This document shows, piece by piece, positions 1-8,798 of a DNA stretch of 64,000 bases. This stretch comes from Shewanella hanedai (lineage in GTDB: Bacteria; Pseudomonadota; Gammaproteobacteria; Enterobacterales; Shewanellaceae): positions 1 to 64,000 of the forward strand of contig NZ_VKGK01000016.1 in assembly GCF_007197645.1 (NCBI RefSeq). Reading direction: 5' to 3'. The notes under the pieces were generated by a model. It was not told the DNA's origin and did no database searches. It saw only the letters and a list, made by a program, of their open reading frames with translations. The position numbers were made by a program, and so were the translations under genes. Every line of letters starts with the position of its first letter. Position 1 is the stretch's first letter.

Positions 1-48
1 ACTCGTGGTAATTTTTGTTTGGCGATAAATTTGATCACCAAATGCCAT
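1..48 (-). CDS. 5' end of an unknown gene running off the left edge
   Basis: An ATG on the minus strand at 48 opens a frame that stays open to the window edge (16 codons, beginning MAFGDQIYRQ). A TGAGGAA Shine-Dalgarno-like string lies about six bases upstream, which is the main reason to believe it. Too little protein is visible to name a family. It would be transcribed divergently from the GGDEF/EAL gene. Confidence 0.4.
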   Translation of the reverse strand, partial: MAFGDQIYRQTKITTS

Positions 49-506
49 GAATGTTCCTCACTATTTCACCTATCTCATTATTTATTCATCTCTTTTTGTG
101 GGGATTCGTCAGACTCAGAGTAGATCAACTTCTTATACTGATTGGTATAAGACTCGTAATACTGCGTTTTGTTTAGCTTATCTAAGTCACTCCTTTCAAC
201 TATCACTCCAACAAACCTATTTTATTACAGTTAAAACCAGTCTAAATAGCACGTTACCGATATATGACCATATTAGACAAACCGTGATGTAGATTAGACT
301 ATGGTAAAATATGTATGACAGAAGCATTTTGCTATGGTATCTATCGAACCCTAAAAATTTTCAATCGCCTTACAGGTAAATGAAATAAAACAATATCTTT
401 AAAACAATTCTCAAACCTTTACTCCTCTCATTTTAATAGGAATAAAGAAGGGATGATTTTTGCTGGCAGCGTTTTATTACAGCAAATGACACATGGAGCA
501 GGCTAA
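49..506. other. Intergenic region, divergent promoters expected
   Basis: This AT-rich stretch of 458 bases separates the left-edge minus-strand gene from the GGDEF/EAL gene. An 81-codon plus-strand frame inside it has no ribosome-binding site and a composition unlike protein. I see no convincing operator or RNA here; it presumably holds the promoters of both neighbours. Confidence 0.5.
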
Positions 507-3500
507 ATGCCACTAGTGATAAACCGATTGAGTTTTAAAAATAAATTAATTTTATTTGCAGCTATTCCCATGCTGTCACTAACTCTCCTTGGTTCTATCA
601 TCATGATAGATCTATGGCACACCTATCAGGCCGCTCAAAACAATACGCTTATAATTGAATTCACCCAAGACATCGAAAACCTGGTCGATGAGCTACAAAA
701 AGAGCGTGGACTCACCGCTGGTTTTATCAGTAGTAAAGGCGAGCAGTATCGCCAGCAGCTAAGCGAACAAGAGCAGCACACAGACAATCGACTGACGCAA
801 CTCCAGAGCAAGATCAACTTAGAAAAACTGTTTGATGCTAATACAGAGCAGATACTGTTGTTGACTGAAAATATGGACCGTATTCGGCATATCAATCAAG
901 AACTGTTACTAGCTCGTCAAGACATCAAATCCTACAGCACAGATTCTTTCCAATTCTTTACTGAACTGATTAATCATCTTCTCATTCTCATTTCCCAGCT
1001 TCAGATACAGATCCAAGATGGCTCTCAAGCCAGTTCTTATCACACCCTTATCCACTTATTGCATATACAAGAGTTAGCGGGACAAGAAAGAGGCCTGGTC
1101 AATAGCTTACTTTCAGCAAAAGTAATCACAACCGATGCCTTTATCACTATGAATGCAGCAGAAGATGATTTGGAACTTGCGATAAATCAGACCCTATCAA
1201 CCACGGAAGTGGCTTATAAGCTGTATGTAAAAGAATTATTGTCCAGCAGCACTAACCTAGAATACTTGTCGATGCGGGAGCAGATAAAATCTCAAATAGA
1301 GCTTATCAGACAGACAAAAGAGCTAACTTCTTTATTGGGCTATGGAGGCGTGATTCATCACTTTAAAAATTACCTTCTAAGAGGAGAACCTGAGTATGTT
1401 GAGCTCTTTAATAATAGTATTCAGCAGGCTGAGACTAAGCTATTACGGTTAAGGCAACATACGCTTACCGCTGAGCAGCTGTCAGCCATTGATCAAATAT
1501 CCTATACCCTTAACCAATACCGTGAAAAGCTAACTCGACTTACCCAGCTCAAACATCAGGGAGTCGCGATCCAAATCCAAGCCCAAGATGCTCAAGTCCG
1601 CATCGATGATACGCCGATGCTCGAGTCACTCGCTCAACTGCAACACCAATCCCCCATCGTAAGCAGCGAAGAGTGGTGGAACACGGCGAGTCAACGAATC
1701 GAAAAACTTCATCAAATCAGCACTGACATTTCTTCTGATATTGCCCAGTTAGGCGAACTGCAAAAAAATAGAGCTCTAACTTATTTAGCTATAGGAGTAA
1801 TATCCTCAATAATCAATGTATTACTAATGTTTCTCCTAGGCAGAGCTATGGTCAGAAACCTGGTTGGAAGCGTCTCAGCTATTGCCAGAGATATGCAGAG
1901 AATGACTCAAGACCCACACCTTGATTTAACGGTGACTGTAGAGGGAGATGACGAGATAGCCCAGATGTCCCAAGCACTCAATCAAATGTTAAAAGAGCGA
2001 GTTAAAGCCAACAGCCAGCTTAATTTAGCTGCTGCAGTATTTGAGTATTCAGCCGAAGGCATTGTCATTACCGATCACAATAACCTCATCGAATTGATCA
2101 ACCCTTCATTTACTAAAATCACAGGTTACAGCTTAGACGAGGTCAAAGGTAAAGATCCATCGATACTGAAGTCTGACATGCACTCCAATGACCACTACCA
2201 AGCCATGTGGTCATCCCTGAATACAACGGATAAATGGGAAGGTGAGATCTGGAATAAGCGTAAGAATGGGCAAGTGTATCCTGAGTACCTCGCCATCACA
2301 GTGGTGCGAAACGATACTGGCAATATCACCCAACATATTGGCCTGTTTCTCGACATCAGTAATCATAAGAAATATGAGCAAGATATCTGGTATAAGACCA
2401 ACTATGATGCGCTAACGAACTTACCTAACCATCACCTTTACTCGGCTCGATTACAGCAGGAACTCCTACTTACAAAGCAAAGGTCATCGCAACTCGCGAT
2501 CCTGTTTATTGATCTCGACCGCTTTAAATATATTAATGATATCTACGGTCATACTCTCGGTAATGAGTTGCTTCATCAAGTCGCAACCAGACTTGAGCGC
2601 TTACTGGAGAAACATGACTTTATTGCCCGTTTTAGTGGAGATGAATTTGCCATTATTAAAACTAAGGTTGAGACATTAGATCAGATAAACACCTTAACCA
2701 ATTCCATACTCAAGCATATCTCAGCTCCCTTTGAACTTGGCCATCACGAGCTAATGATCTCCGCCAGTATTGGCATCAGCCTCTACCCGAAAAATGGTGA
2801 TGAGCCTGAACAATTAACACGCTATGCCGAAACTGCAATGTATAAAGCCAAGCGAGATGGTCGCAGTAGTTACCGTTACTTCTCACCAGAGATGAACGTC
2901 AGTATACTTGAACATATCCAACTAGAACAACGCCTCAGACGTGCAGTGCTTCAAGGTGAGTTCTTTCTCTGTTATCAACCTTTAGTTAATCTGAGTGATC
3001 GTAGCATTATCGGTGTCGAAGCATTAATACGTTGGCGAGACCCTAAATTTGGACTGATATCACCAGAACAGTTTATCCCGATGGCCGAGGAAACAGGCCT
3101 GATAGAACCTATTGGTGAATGGGTCATTGAGCAAGCGTTAATCGATCTTCATGTGTGGCATAGCATGGGATATATGATCAATATGGCAGTCAATGTCTCT
3201 GGTCGACAGCTTATCAATAACAATCAAACAGACTTTGATTTGGTTATTGATAAGCTATTGAAAAAATATGATATAAAGCCAAAGCATCTGCACATAGAGA
3301 TCACTGAATCTATGCTAATGGACGACACTGAGCAGTGTCTGCACGCATTAAAAGCTATCCGTGACTTAGGCATGGATATCTACATCGATGACTTTGGTAC
3401 TGGGTACTCTTCACTGAGTTATCTCAAACGTTTCCCTATCTCGGTGATCAAGATAGATAAGAGCTTTGTCGATAATATGTTGGACTGCCAATCCGACGCC

Positions 3501-3734
3501 AATCTGATTAAAGCCATTGTCATGATGGGCAAGAGTTTAGAGTTAAAGCTAGTCGCTGAAGGGATCGAAACCGAGGAGCAGTTACAGTTTTTGAAAAGTT
3601 TAGGCTGCGATTTCGGCCAAGGTTATTTGATATCTCACCCATTACCGAATCAGGAATTGACGGCTCTACTTGAAAAAAGCTATTTCCCTCAATTTCTGCA
3701 CCATGACAATCTGGCAGAAATTCCGAATACCTAA
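507..3734 (+). CDS. NIT-HAMP-PAS-GGDEF-EAL cyclic-di-GMP signalling protein
   Basis: Large inner-membrane c-di-GMP protein of 1075 residues. One membrane segment lies near residues 14-34 and a second near 424-448, enclosing a periplasmic helical domain with two ERGL motifs (KERGLTAGF and QERGLVNSL), typical of nitrate/nitrite-sensing NIT domains. HAMP (about 446-500), PAS (about 510-625), GGDEF (about 640-800) and EAL (about 815-1065) follow. The GGDEF signature reads SGDEF, a conservative change found in both active and inactive cyclases. The EAL domain keeps EALIRW, the DDFGTGYSS loop and KIDKSF, so phosphodiesterase activity is plausible. A GGAG ribosome-binding site lies eight bases before the ATG. 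It is monocistronic, ending at a strong hairpin. The ligand is inferred from domain type only. Confidence 0.9.
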   Translation: MPLVINRLSFKNKLILFAAIPMLSLTLLGSIIMIDLWHTYQAAQNNTLIIEFTQDIENLVDELQKERGLTAGFISSKGEQYRQQLSEQEQHTDNRLTQLQSKINLEKLFDANTEQILLLTENMDRIRHINQELLLARQDIKSYSTDSFQFFTELINHLLILISQLQIQIQDGSQASSYHTLIHLLHIQELAGQERGLVNSLLSAKVITTDAFITMNAAEDDLELAINQTLSTTEVAYKLYVKELLSSSTNLEYLSMREQIKSQIELIRQTKELTSLLGYGGVIHHFKNYLLRGEPEYVELFNNSIQQAETKLLRLRQHTLTAEQLSAIDQISYTLNQYREKLTRLTQLKHQGVAIQIQAQDAQVRIDDTPMLESLAQLQHQSPIVSSEEWWNTASQRIEKLHQISTDISSDIAQLGELQKNRALTYLAIGVISSIINVLLMFLLGRAMVRNLVGSVSAIARDMQRMTQDPHLDLTVTVEGDDEIAQMSQALNQMLKERVKANSQLNLAAAVFEYSAEGIVITDHNNLIELINPSFTKITGYSLDEVKGKDPSILKSDMHSNDHYQAMWSSLNTTDKWEGEIWNKRKNGQVYPEYLAITVVRNDTGNITQHIGLFLDISNHKKYEQDIWYKTNYDALTNLPNHHLYSARLQQELLLTKQRSSQLAILFIDLDRFKYINDIYGHTLGNELLHQVATRLERLLEKHDFIARFSGDEFAIIKTKVETLDQINTLTNSILKHISAPFELGHHELMISASIGISLYPKNGDEPEQLTRYAETAMYKAKRDGRSSYRYFSPEMNVSILEHIQLEQRLRRAVLQGEFFLCYQPLVNLSDRSIIGVEALIRWRDPKFGLISPEQFIPMAEETGLIEPIGEWVIEQALIDLHVWHSMGYMINMAVNVSGRQLINNNQTDFDLVIDKLLKKYDIKPKHLHIEITESMLMDDTEQCLHALKAIRDLGMDIYIDDFGTGYSSLSYLKRFPISVIKIDKSFVDNMLDCQSDANLIKAIVMMGKSLELKLVAEGIETEEQLQFLKSLGCDFGQGYLISHPLPNQELTALLEKSYFPQFLHHDNLAEIPNT

Positions 3735-3744
3735 ACAGTAATAA

Positions 3745-3778
3745 CTAGCTAAGAAGCGATACATTGCTTCTTAGCTAG
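3745..3778. terminator. Hairpin between convergent genes
   Basis: A perfect 13-bp stem (CTAGCTAAGAAGC and its complement) with an 8-base loop sits between the stops of the GGDEF/EAL gene and ferritin. There is no long T tract on either side, but the position suits a bidirectional terminator. Confidence 0.6.
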
Positions 3779-3797
3779 CCAATGTTAGTGATACGGA

Positions 3798-4319
3798 TTA
3801 TTCGCTTGTCATCACACTTGCAGACTCTTTGATAGCCATCTGTGCTAGGTCTTTATCGACAAAGAATAACGCCTTACCATCTTCACCAACCAAACGAATC
3901 TTATCCACTACAGATTTGAATAATTTCTCCTCTTCGTGCTGCTCTGAAACGTACCATTGTAGGAAGTTAAACGTGGAATAATCTTGGTTCGTAAATGCTG
4001 CATGGGCTAATGCATTGATCTTACTTGTGATCATCTGCTCATGTTCATAGGTGTATTCGAACAATGCGAGTAAAGATGCAAACTCAGCTTGCGGCGCTTG
4101 AATCGTCCCTAACAGTGGCATTCCGCCAGTTTCGCTGACATAGGTAAATAAGCGATGCATATGCTGCATCTCTTCATCTGCGTGAACACGCATAAACTGA
4201 GCAGCACCTTCAAAGCCTTTGTCGTCACACCATGCACTCATCTGCAGGTAAAGATTTGAAGAGAAAAACTCAACATTAATCTGAGCGTTCAATTGATCAA
4301 TCATAGTTTGTGCAAGCAT
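3798..4319 (-). CDS. ftnA: Bacterial non-heme ferritin
   Basis: A 173-residue cytoplasmic iron-storage protein that oxidises Fe(II) and stores ferric mineral in a 24-subunit shell. Ferroxidase ligands sit at the FtnA positions: E17, E49/E50 and H53 (HADEEMQH), E94 (YEHEQM) and E126/Q127/E130 (SEQHEEE). The length is normal for FtnA. There is no heme-binding methionine context, so it is not bacterioferritin. An AGGATGG ribosome-binding site precedes the ATG. It appears monocistronic, and a Fur-like box lies about 160 bases upstream. Confidence 0.93.
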   Translation of the reverse strand: MLAQTMIDQLNAQINVEFFSSNLYLQMSAWCDDKGFEGAAQFMRVHADEEMQHMHRLFTYVSETGGMPLLGTIQAPQAEFASLLALFEYTYEHEQMITSKINALAHAAFTNQDYSTFNFLQWYVSEQHEEEKLFKSVVDKIRLVGEDGKALFFVDKDLAQMAIKESASVMTSE

Positions 4320-4478
4320 GGTCCATCCTATCTACATATATTTAAACGATTAGAACCTGCAACTGACCGGTCAAATTCACTTAATCCGTGATTTTAAGGC
4401 CAACAAATTCATCAGTGGTACATTGTTATGAAGATAGACACAAAAATCAATGCAATTTACTTAAGCCACTGTTTTACA

Positions 4479-4497
4479 AATACAAATAATTCTCATT
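4479..4497. promoter_or_regulatory. Candidate Fur box upstream of ferritin
   Basis: The 19-mer AATACAAATAATTCTCATT matches the common Shewanella/Vibrio Fur form AATGATAATGATTCTCATT at 15 of 19 positions by eye. It lies about 160 bases upstream of ftnA and inside the region shared with the small ORF and moeA. The regulatory role is inferred. Confidence 0.35.
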
Positions 4498-4537
4498 AAA
4501 CGTTAAAAAACAAATAATCCGTTTGCATAAATTCTAC

Positions 4538-4663
4538 TTATTCTTTGCATACGGGACAAAGATGACCGTTAAAATCAAAACTGCAGTTAAGATCATAGTC
4601 TTCTCCATTAGGCATGGCATAATGAAGCCCACGCTTGAATTTCTTAACCAAATTAGACTCCAT
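4538..4663 (-). CDS. Small CxxC-ending protein, 41 residues
   Basis: A short minus-strand frame begins MESNLVKKFKRG and ends with FNGHLCPVCKE, a CPVC knuckle resembling half of a zinc ribbon. The composition (basic N-terminus, GEDYDLNC, CPVC) looks protein-like rather than random. The start lies 17 bases from the moeA start on the opposite strand, so the two genes are divergent with overlapping leaders. No clear Shine-Dalgarno precedes its ATG, which is the main weakness. The frame is open upstream for about 25 codons, to a TGA near 4712, but holds no better start. No function can be assigned. Confidence 0.45.
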   Translation of the reverse strand: MESNLVKKFKRGLHYAMPNGEDYDLNCSFDFNGHLCPVCKE

Positions 4664-4679
4664 TTTTAAAGGAAGCCAG

Positions 4680-5924
4680 ATGCCAGCTAAAGCCGACCCC
4701 TGCTCTCAACCTAGTCTTATGCACCCAGATGAGGCGATAACACGACTTCTCGATCAAGTCACATCACTGGATGACTCCGAAGTCGTGCAACTTTCCCATT
4801 CACTAGGCCGTGTTCTAGCAGAAGACTTAGCATCAAGCATCGATCTCCCGCCTTTCAATAACTCGGCGATGGATGGCTATGCTTTTCGATTCGAAGATCT
4901 CGCCAATAATGAGAGCCTGACTCTCATCGGCCAATCTTTTGCTGGACACCCTTTCGAGGGAGAGCCAAAAACAAATACCTGCATTCGAATCATGACAGGT
5001 GCGCCAGTTCCTAATGGCTATGACACTGTGCAGATGCAGGAAAAAGTCCAAGCTAAAGAGAGCAAGATTTACATTGAAGCACCTAAAGAAAAAGGCGCTA
5101 ACCTGCGTTATCAAGGCGAAGAAGTTAAGGTCGGTGGAAAAGTCCTGCTTTGCGGCACTCAAATTGGTGCAGCTGAGATGGGCGTGTTAGCCACTATCGG
5201 TATCAGCCAGCTTCGCGTGACTCGTCAGGTTAAAGTAGCCTTCTTTTCAACCGGTGATGAACTACGTCCAGTCGGCAGTGAGCTTGCGCCGGGTCAGATA
5301 TATGATTCTAACCGCTATACGATTCAAGGTTTACTGAGCCGAGCGAATATCGAATGGATCGATCTCGGTGTGATTGAGGATGATCCAGAAGCAATCCGTC
5401 AGGCTTTCCGTAATGCTGCATCCTGTGCCGACATGGTACTGACCTCAGGTGGCGTATCGGTGGGCGATGCCGATTATACCAAACAGATTTTAGACGAAGA
5501 AGGTGAGATCACTTTCTGGAAGTTGGCCATCAAGCCGGGTAAACCATTCGCATTCGGTCATTTAGGAAAAGCCGTTTTCTGCGGCCTTCCCGGCAACCCG
5601 GTGTCATCGATGGTAACCTTCTACAAACTAGTGTGGCCACTGCTGCAAAAGATGCAGGGTTTACCACAAACTAAGCCATTAACCCTTAAAGCGAAACTCA
5701 AAGGCGATCTGCGTAAATTCCCCGGACGTGTTGAATATCAAAGAGGGATCTTAAGCTATAACGCCCAAGGCGAAGCTGAAGTCACCATGACGGGTGGGCA
5801 AGGTTCAGGTATGTTGACTTCCATGAGCCTAGCTAACTGTTTTGTTATCTTAGCCCAAGAGCAAGGCAACACACCTGACGGCAGCTTAGTCACCGTTGAG
5901 CCCTTTAACACCGTACTTTGCTAA
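4680..5924 (+). CDS. moeA: Molybdopterin molybdenumtransferase MoeA
   Basis: MoeA inserts molybdate into adenylylated molybdopterin to give Moco. The protein has 414 residues from the ATG at 4680, preceded by AAAGGAAG at good spacing. A TTG 45 bases upstream is in frame, but the added residues look unlike MoeA. Signature motifs are PPFNNSAMDGYAFR near the N-terminus, STGDEL, SGGVSVGDADYTK (the MoeA/MogA molybdopterin-binding loop) and LPGNPVSS. The C-terminal beta domain is complete. The moeB ATG follows after 21 bases, so the two form an operon as in many proteobacteria. Its product feeds the formate dehydrogenases encoded later in the window. Confidence 0.96.
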   Translation: MPAKADPCSQPSLMHPDEAITRLLDQVTSLDDSEVVQLSHSLGRVLAEDLASSIDLPPFNNSAMDGYAFRFEDLANNESLTLIGQSFAGHPFEGEPKTNTCIRIMTGAPVPNGYDTVQMQEKVQAKESKIYIEAPKEKGANLRYQGEEVKVGGKVLLCGTQIGAAEMGVLATIGISQLRVTRQVKVAFFSTGDELRPVGSELAPGQIYDSNRYTIQGLLSRANIEWIDLGVIEDDPEAIRQAFRNAASCADMVLTSGGVSVGDADYTKQILDEEGEITFWKLAIKPGKPFAFGHLGKAVFCGLPGNPVSSMVTFYKLVWPLLQKMQGLPQTKPLTLKAKLKGDLRKFPGRVEYQRGILSYNAQGEAEVTMTGGQGSGMLTSMSLANCFVILAQEQGNTPDGSLVTVEPFNTVLC

Positions 5925-5945
5925 TCTATGCCTCAGGAAACAGAC

Positions 5946-6719
5946 ATGAGCTCGACCACAGATAACGATGAGATTTTATCCGACAGCGAAATTCTCAGAT
6001 ACAGCCGCCACATCTCCATTAAAGCCATGGATTTTGAGGGGCAAGAGAAATTAAAACTCGCCAAGGTACTCGTTATCGGTGCTGGCGGCCTCGGATGCGC
6101 AGCAACCCAATATATGGCGGTTGCTGGCGTCGGCATGATGACCTTGGTCGACTTCGATACCGTTGAATTATCAAACCTACAGCGTCAGGTATTACATCAA
6201 GATAAGAACATCGGACAGCCTAAGGTTGAATCAGCCAAGGAAACCTTAAGCGAGCTTAATCCGCACCTTCAGATAGACACCATCAATGGTGTGCTTGACG
6301 ATCATGAGTTCGATAACTTAATCGCAAGCCACACTCTAGTGATGGATTGCACAGACAATGTCGCCGTGCGTGAACAACTGAATAAAAGCTGCTTCACCCA
6401 CAAGGTGCCACTGGTTTCTGCTGCCGCTATCCGCATGGAAGGTACTGTTACAGTGTTTGACTATCAAGGTGAGACCCCTTGTTATCACTGCTTCAGCAAA
6501 CTGTTTGGCGAGCAACACCTCACCTGTGTTGAATCAGGTATTCTCGCCCCTGTGGTTGGTATGATTGGTTGCTTACAAGCGGTCGAAGCGATAAAAGTGA
6601 TCAGTCATATGGGTAAGCCACTCATAGGGAGAATATTGATGATCGATGCGATGACCATGGAGTTTCGTGAGATGAAACTCAGTCAACAAGCTAACTGTGA
6701 AGTGTGTAGCTCATGTTAA
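5946..6719 (+). CDS. moeB: Molybdopterin-synthase adenylyltransferase MoeB
   Basis: An E1-like enzyme that adenylates the C-terminal glycine of MoaD so that it can be thiocarboxylated. It shows the ATP-binding GAGGLGCAATQYMA motif, the SNLQRQ arginine finger segment, DCTDN, and two CxxC zinc pairs (CYHC and CEVC near the C-terminus). I place the start at ATG 5946 because AGGAA lies six bases before it; an in-frame ATG at 5928 is possible and would add six residues. The partner MoaD is encoded at about 22.1 kb. ThiF is a close relative, but the moeA neighbour favours MoeB. Confidence 0.94.
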   Translation: MSSTTDNDEILSDSEILRYSRHISIKAMDFEGQEKLKLAKVLVIGAGGLGCAATQYMAVAGVGMMTLVDFDTVELSNLQRQVLHQDKNIGQPKVESAKETLSELNPHLQIDTINGVLDDHEFDNLIASHTLVMDCTDNVAVREQLNKSCFTHKVPLVSAAAIRMEGTVTVFDYQGETPCYHCFSKLFGEQHLTCVESGILAPVVGMIGCLQAVEAIKVISHMGKPLIGRILMIDAMTMEFREMKLSQQANCEVCSSC

Positions 6720-6746
6720 GCTAACAATCACCCTAGATCGAGTCAA

Positions 6747-6776
6747 GGTCAGTCATACAGGCGAATATGACTGACC
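6747..6776. terminator. Hairpin between moeB and the YecR-like gene
   Basis: Perfect 11-bp stem GGTCAGTCATA/TATGACTGACC with an 8-base loop, placed between convergent genes. It lacks a T tract, so it may act as a stability or bidirectional termination hairpin. Confidence 0.5.
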
Positions 6777-6784
6777 AAGTGGGG

Positions 6785-7090
6785 TTAATTAATACACTGA
6801 TAATCTTTAGTGATGATATACGTACGACACTCCTCATCACTACAGTGTTGAGTTTCAGTATCAAACGCTTTAGCACTTGAAAACCCCCAGTATCCACACC
6901 TTTGCTTAGCCAATGCTATTGCCTCAGGTTCGTCGGGTAAATAAGCCTTTGAAGCGACTAACTCATAGCGTAGAGTCACAACACCGTCACTCTTAGAGCC
7001 ACTGACGGCCTCCCAATCACTTCGTGTAGCGCAACCTGAAACGACCAACATAACGCAGGTAGCAAATAGTAGTTTTGTTCTTTTTTTCAT
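6785..7090 (-). CDS. YecR-like lipoprotein
   Basis: A small exported protein of about 101 residues. The N-terminus MKKRTKLLFATCVMLVVSGC is a lipoprotein signal with a VSGC lipobox. The mature part carries RYELVASKAYLP, a run of alanines, AKQRCGYWGF and three further cysteines, matching the YecR-like family. YecR is linked to flagellar regulons in enterobacteria, but its function is unknown. I use the ATG at 7090; the longer frame begins at TTG 7102, which would put four residues ahead of the signal peptide. No clear ribosome-binding site is seen. It is divergent from the DUF333 lipoprotein. Confidence 0.7.
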   Translation of the reverse strand: MKKRTKLLFATCVMLVVSGCATRSDWEAVSGSKSDGVVTLRYELVASKAYLPDEPEAIALAKQRCGYWGFSSAKAFDTETQHCSDEECRTYIITKDYQCIN

Positions 7091-7144
7091 ATCCAATGCC
7101 AATTTATCTTCATAAATAACGATTAGGGCATACTAAAGAAAGAT

Positions 7145-7226
7145 GTGATGTAAACAACGACCCTTCTCAAAAAAGCAGCAAAAAATACAAATCCCCTCAC
7201 AGATGTAACAAGTAGGTTTACATCAC
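7145..7226. promoter_or_regulatory. Inverted 11-bp repeat in a divergent promoter region
   Basis: GTGATGTAAAC at 7145-7155 recurs as its exact complement GTTTACATCAC at 7216-7226, centres 71 bases apart. Both arms lie in the 387-base gap between the YecR-like gene (minus) and the DUF333 gene (plus). The arrangement resembles paired operator half-sites. The rest of the gap is AT-rich and holds no credible gene. Confidence 0.45.
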
Positions 7227-7477
7227 GTACCGACAAGCCATCACACTCGTTGATAAAATGTTATTTTTACTCAAGAAAACTCATCCCAAAGAAACGTTAA
7301 CTCCAAAACGTGATCCTTAATCAGTATCAGAGAAAGTTATCAACCAGATAAAAAACCCTTTTTGCTGTTTAAGGCGTTATTATACAACCAGTATAAAGAC
7401 CTGTTCACTGTCTTGTACCAAGTGATATTTATTCCACCTAGTTAATAACTCTACTCTTTTTTGGAGAATCGACGGAT

Positions 7478-8020
7478 ATGATTAAAATTACCTTTCTATC
7501 ACTCATTTTCACAGCGACATTCGCACTCACCGGGTGTAACCCAAGCGAGCAAACGGCATCCTCTAACGCGGATAAGCAAGCCATGACCGAAGCTGTCGAT
7601 ATGGATAATCAAGCCACAAATTACTGTAAATCACTACAAGGGAAGCTGGCTCTAGACACTGGCGTCTGTACTCTTCCAAGTGGTGAAGCACTAGATCAAT
7701 GGGCACTATTCAGACGTGATCATAAGCAGACTAAGCCAGCAATCGGCATGGCCAACCCAGCCGCTAAATATTGTGTATCTCTGCAAGGAAAACTCGCATT
7801 GGACACTGGCGTTTGTACCTTGCCTAGTGGTGAAGCGCTTGATCAATGGGAGCTATTCAAACGTGATAATAACAAGGCGACAACGGCTATCGGCATGGCC
7901 AGTCCAGCTGCTAAATATTGTGAGTCTCTGCAGGGTAAGCTAACACTCGACACCGGCGTTTGTACCTTGCCAAGTGGTGAGGCTCTTGATCAATGGGAAC
8001 TGCTAAGACGCGATCATTAG
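7478..8020 (+). CDS. Lipoprotein with three tandem DUF333 repeats
   Basis: A 180-residue protein with a lipobox at LTGC (Cys20), so probably lipid-anchored in the outer membrane or periplasm. It then has three near-identical modules built on YCxSLQGKL, DTGVCTLPSGEALDQW and a basic RRDH-type end, spaced exactly 49 residues apart (YC at 49, 98 and 147). Each module carries the two cysteines typical of DUF333, a family sometimes labelled putative hemolysin, with no proven role. Usual family members have one copy. TTGGAGAATCGACGG precedes the ATG. The gene stands alone and ends at a hairpin. Confidence 0.85.
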   Translation: MIKITFLSLIFTATFALTGCNPSEQTASSNADKQAMTEAVDMDNQATNYCKSLQGKLALDTGVCTLPSGEALDQWALFRRDHKQTKPAIGMANPAAKYCVSLQGKLALDTGVCTLPSGEALDQWELFKRDNNKATTAIGMASPAAKYCESLQGKLTLDTGVCTLPSGEALDQWELLRRDH

Positions 8021-8108
8021 TAGAGTCTATCTACTGTCGATTCCATGTCTTCAGTCACCAAATTGGGGAGCGTTACGCCTACGGCTAGGCTTCCCTGATT
8101 GATAAGAT

Positions 8109-8136
8109 AATCAGCTAAAGGAATGGCTGATTTTGA
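8109..8136 (+). terminator. Terminator after the DUF333 gene
   Basis: Stem AATCAGC/GCTGATT with a 10-base loop followed by TTTGATTCTTT, between convergent genes. A second, weaker hairpin (GGGAGCGTTACGCC region) precedes it near 8067. Confidence 0.45.
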
Positions 8137-8141
8137 TTCTT

Positions 8142-8798
8142 TCAGCTGTCTCTGGCTTCAGCCATCAATAACCCCTTTTCCACCCATATCTTCACACTGA
8201 TCCCCTTAACTTCAATAAATAGGGGCTGTTGGCCTTGAGATAACATCGGCAGTTCACCATATATTTTAGGATCATAGCCAACTTCATATAGAGTTACCTT
8301 CTTCCCTTCAGCAGTTAGAAAACGGATCTGCGCTGCCGTGACTCCCTGAATCGAACAGTACCGCCCTCCCAGCATCTTGTTATTCTGCTGAGTAAACAAT
8401 GTTGAGTCGACGATGGAGAAATCCAGTTGAGTAAAGTAATCCTTTAAAGGCGATAGAGTCTCTGCTTTAAGCTCTAACGGCTTCATTTTTATATGATTCA
8501 TTGCAACTTCATTGGCAATCAAATCAATCTTGGTTGGCTGCTGCAGATAAAAATTTAAGCTCACGATAAACAAGATCACCACACTGGCAGCCATCGCCAT
8601 TAATCCTCCGACTCTTCTGGGTTGCTGTGGAAGCAGCTTTGAGTCTGGCTCGTGTCGCTCCGGCTCAACGTGCTCAGCAAAGCCACCGAGCAGATGTTCA
8701 AATCTATCTAGCTGTTCACTATCCAGTGTTTGTTGTTCAATAAAGCGTTTAGCCAAGCGCTTAAAAGAGCTTTGGTTTGACTCATGTTTTCTATTCAT
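8142..8798 (-). CDS. Membrane-anchored anti-sigma factor of the bufferin operon
   Basis: A 218-residue protein with a hydrophilic cytoplasmic N-terminus, one membrane segment near residues 66-86 (GLMAMAASVVILFIVSLNF) and a periplasmic C-terminal domain containing GGRYCSIQGVTAAQIRF. The topology and the 4-base ATGA overlap with the sigma gene mark it as the cognate anti-sigma factor. No zinc-binding HxxxCxxC (ZAS) motif is visible in the N-terminus, so it is not the ChrR/RsrA type. The periplasmic part with its single cysteine could sense metal or envelope state, which is inference. It is the last gene of the operon. Confidence 0.75.
   Translation of the reverse strand: MNRKHESNQSSFKRLAKRFIEQQTLDSEQLDRFEHLLGGFAEHVEPERHEPDSKLLPQQPRRVGGLMAMAASVVILFIVSLNFYLQQPTKIDLIANEVAMNHIKMKPLELKAETLSPLKDYFTQLDFSIVDSTLFTQQNNKMLGGRYCSIQGVTAAQIRFLTAEGKKVTLYEVGYDPKIYGELPMLSQGQQPLFIEVKGISVKIWVEKGLLMAEARDS

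Noticed and set aside
47..292. 81-codon plus-strand frame near the left edge
   Set aside because: No ribosome-binding site, composition unlike a protein, and it overlaps the start of a better supported minus-strand frame.
4635..4679. TTG start extending MoeA by 15 residues
   Set aside because: The ATG at 4680 has AAAGGAAG at normal spacing and the extra residues do not resemble MoeA.
7140..7160. TGTGATGTAAACAACG as a CRP site
   Set aside because: The right half does not match TCACA; the exact inverted 11-mer further on is a better description.
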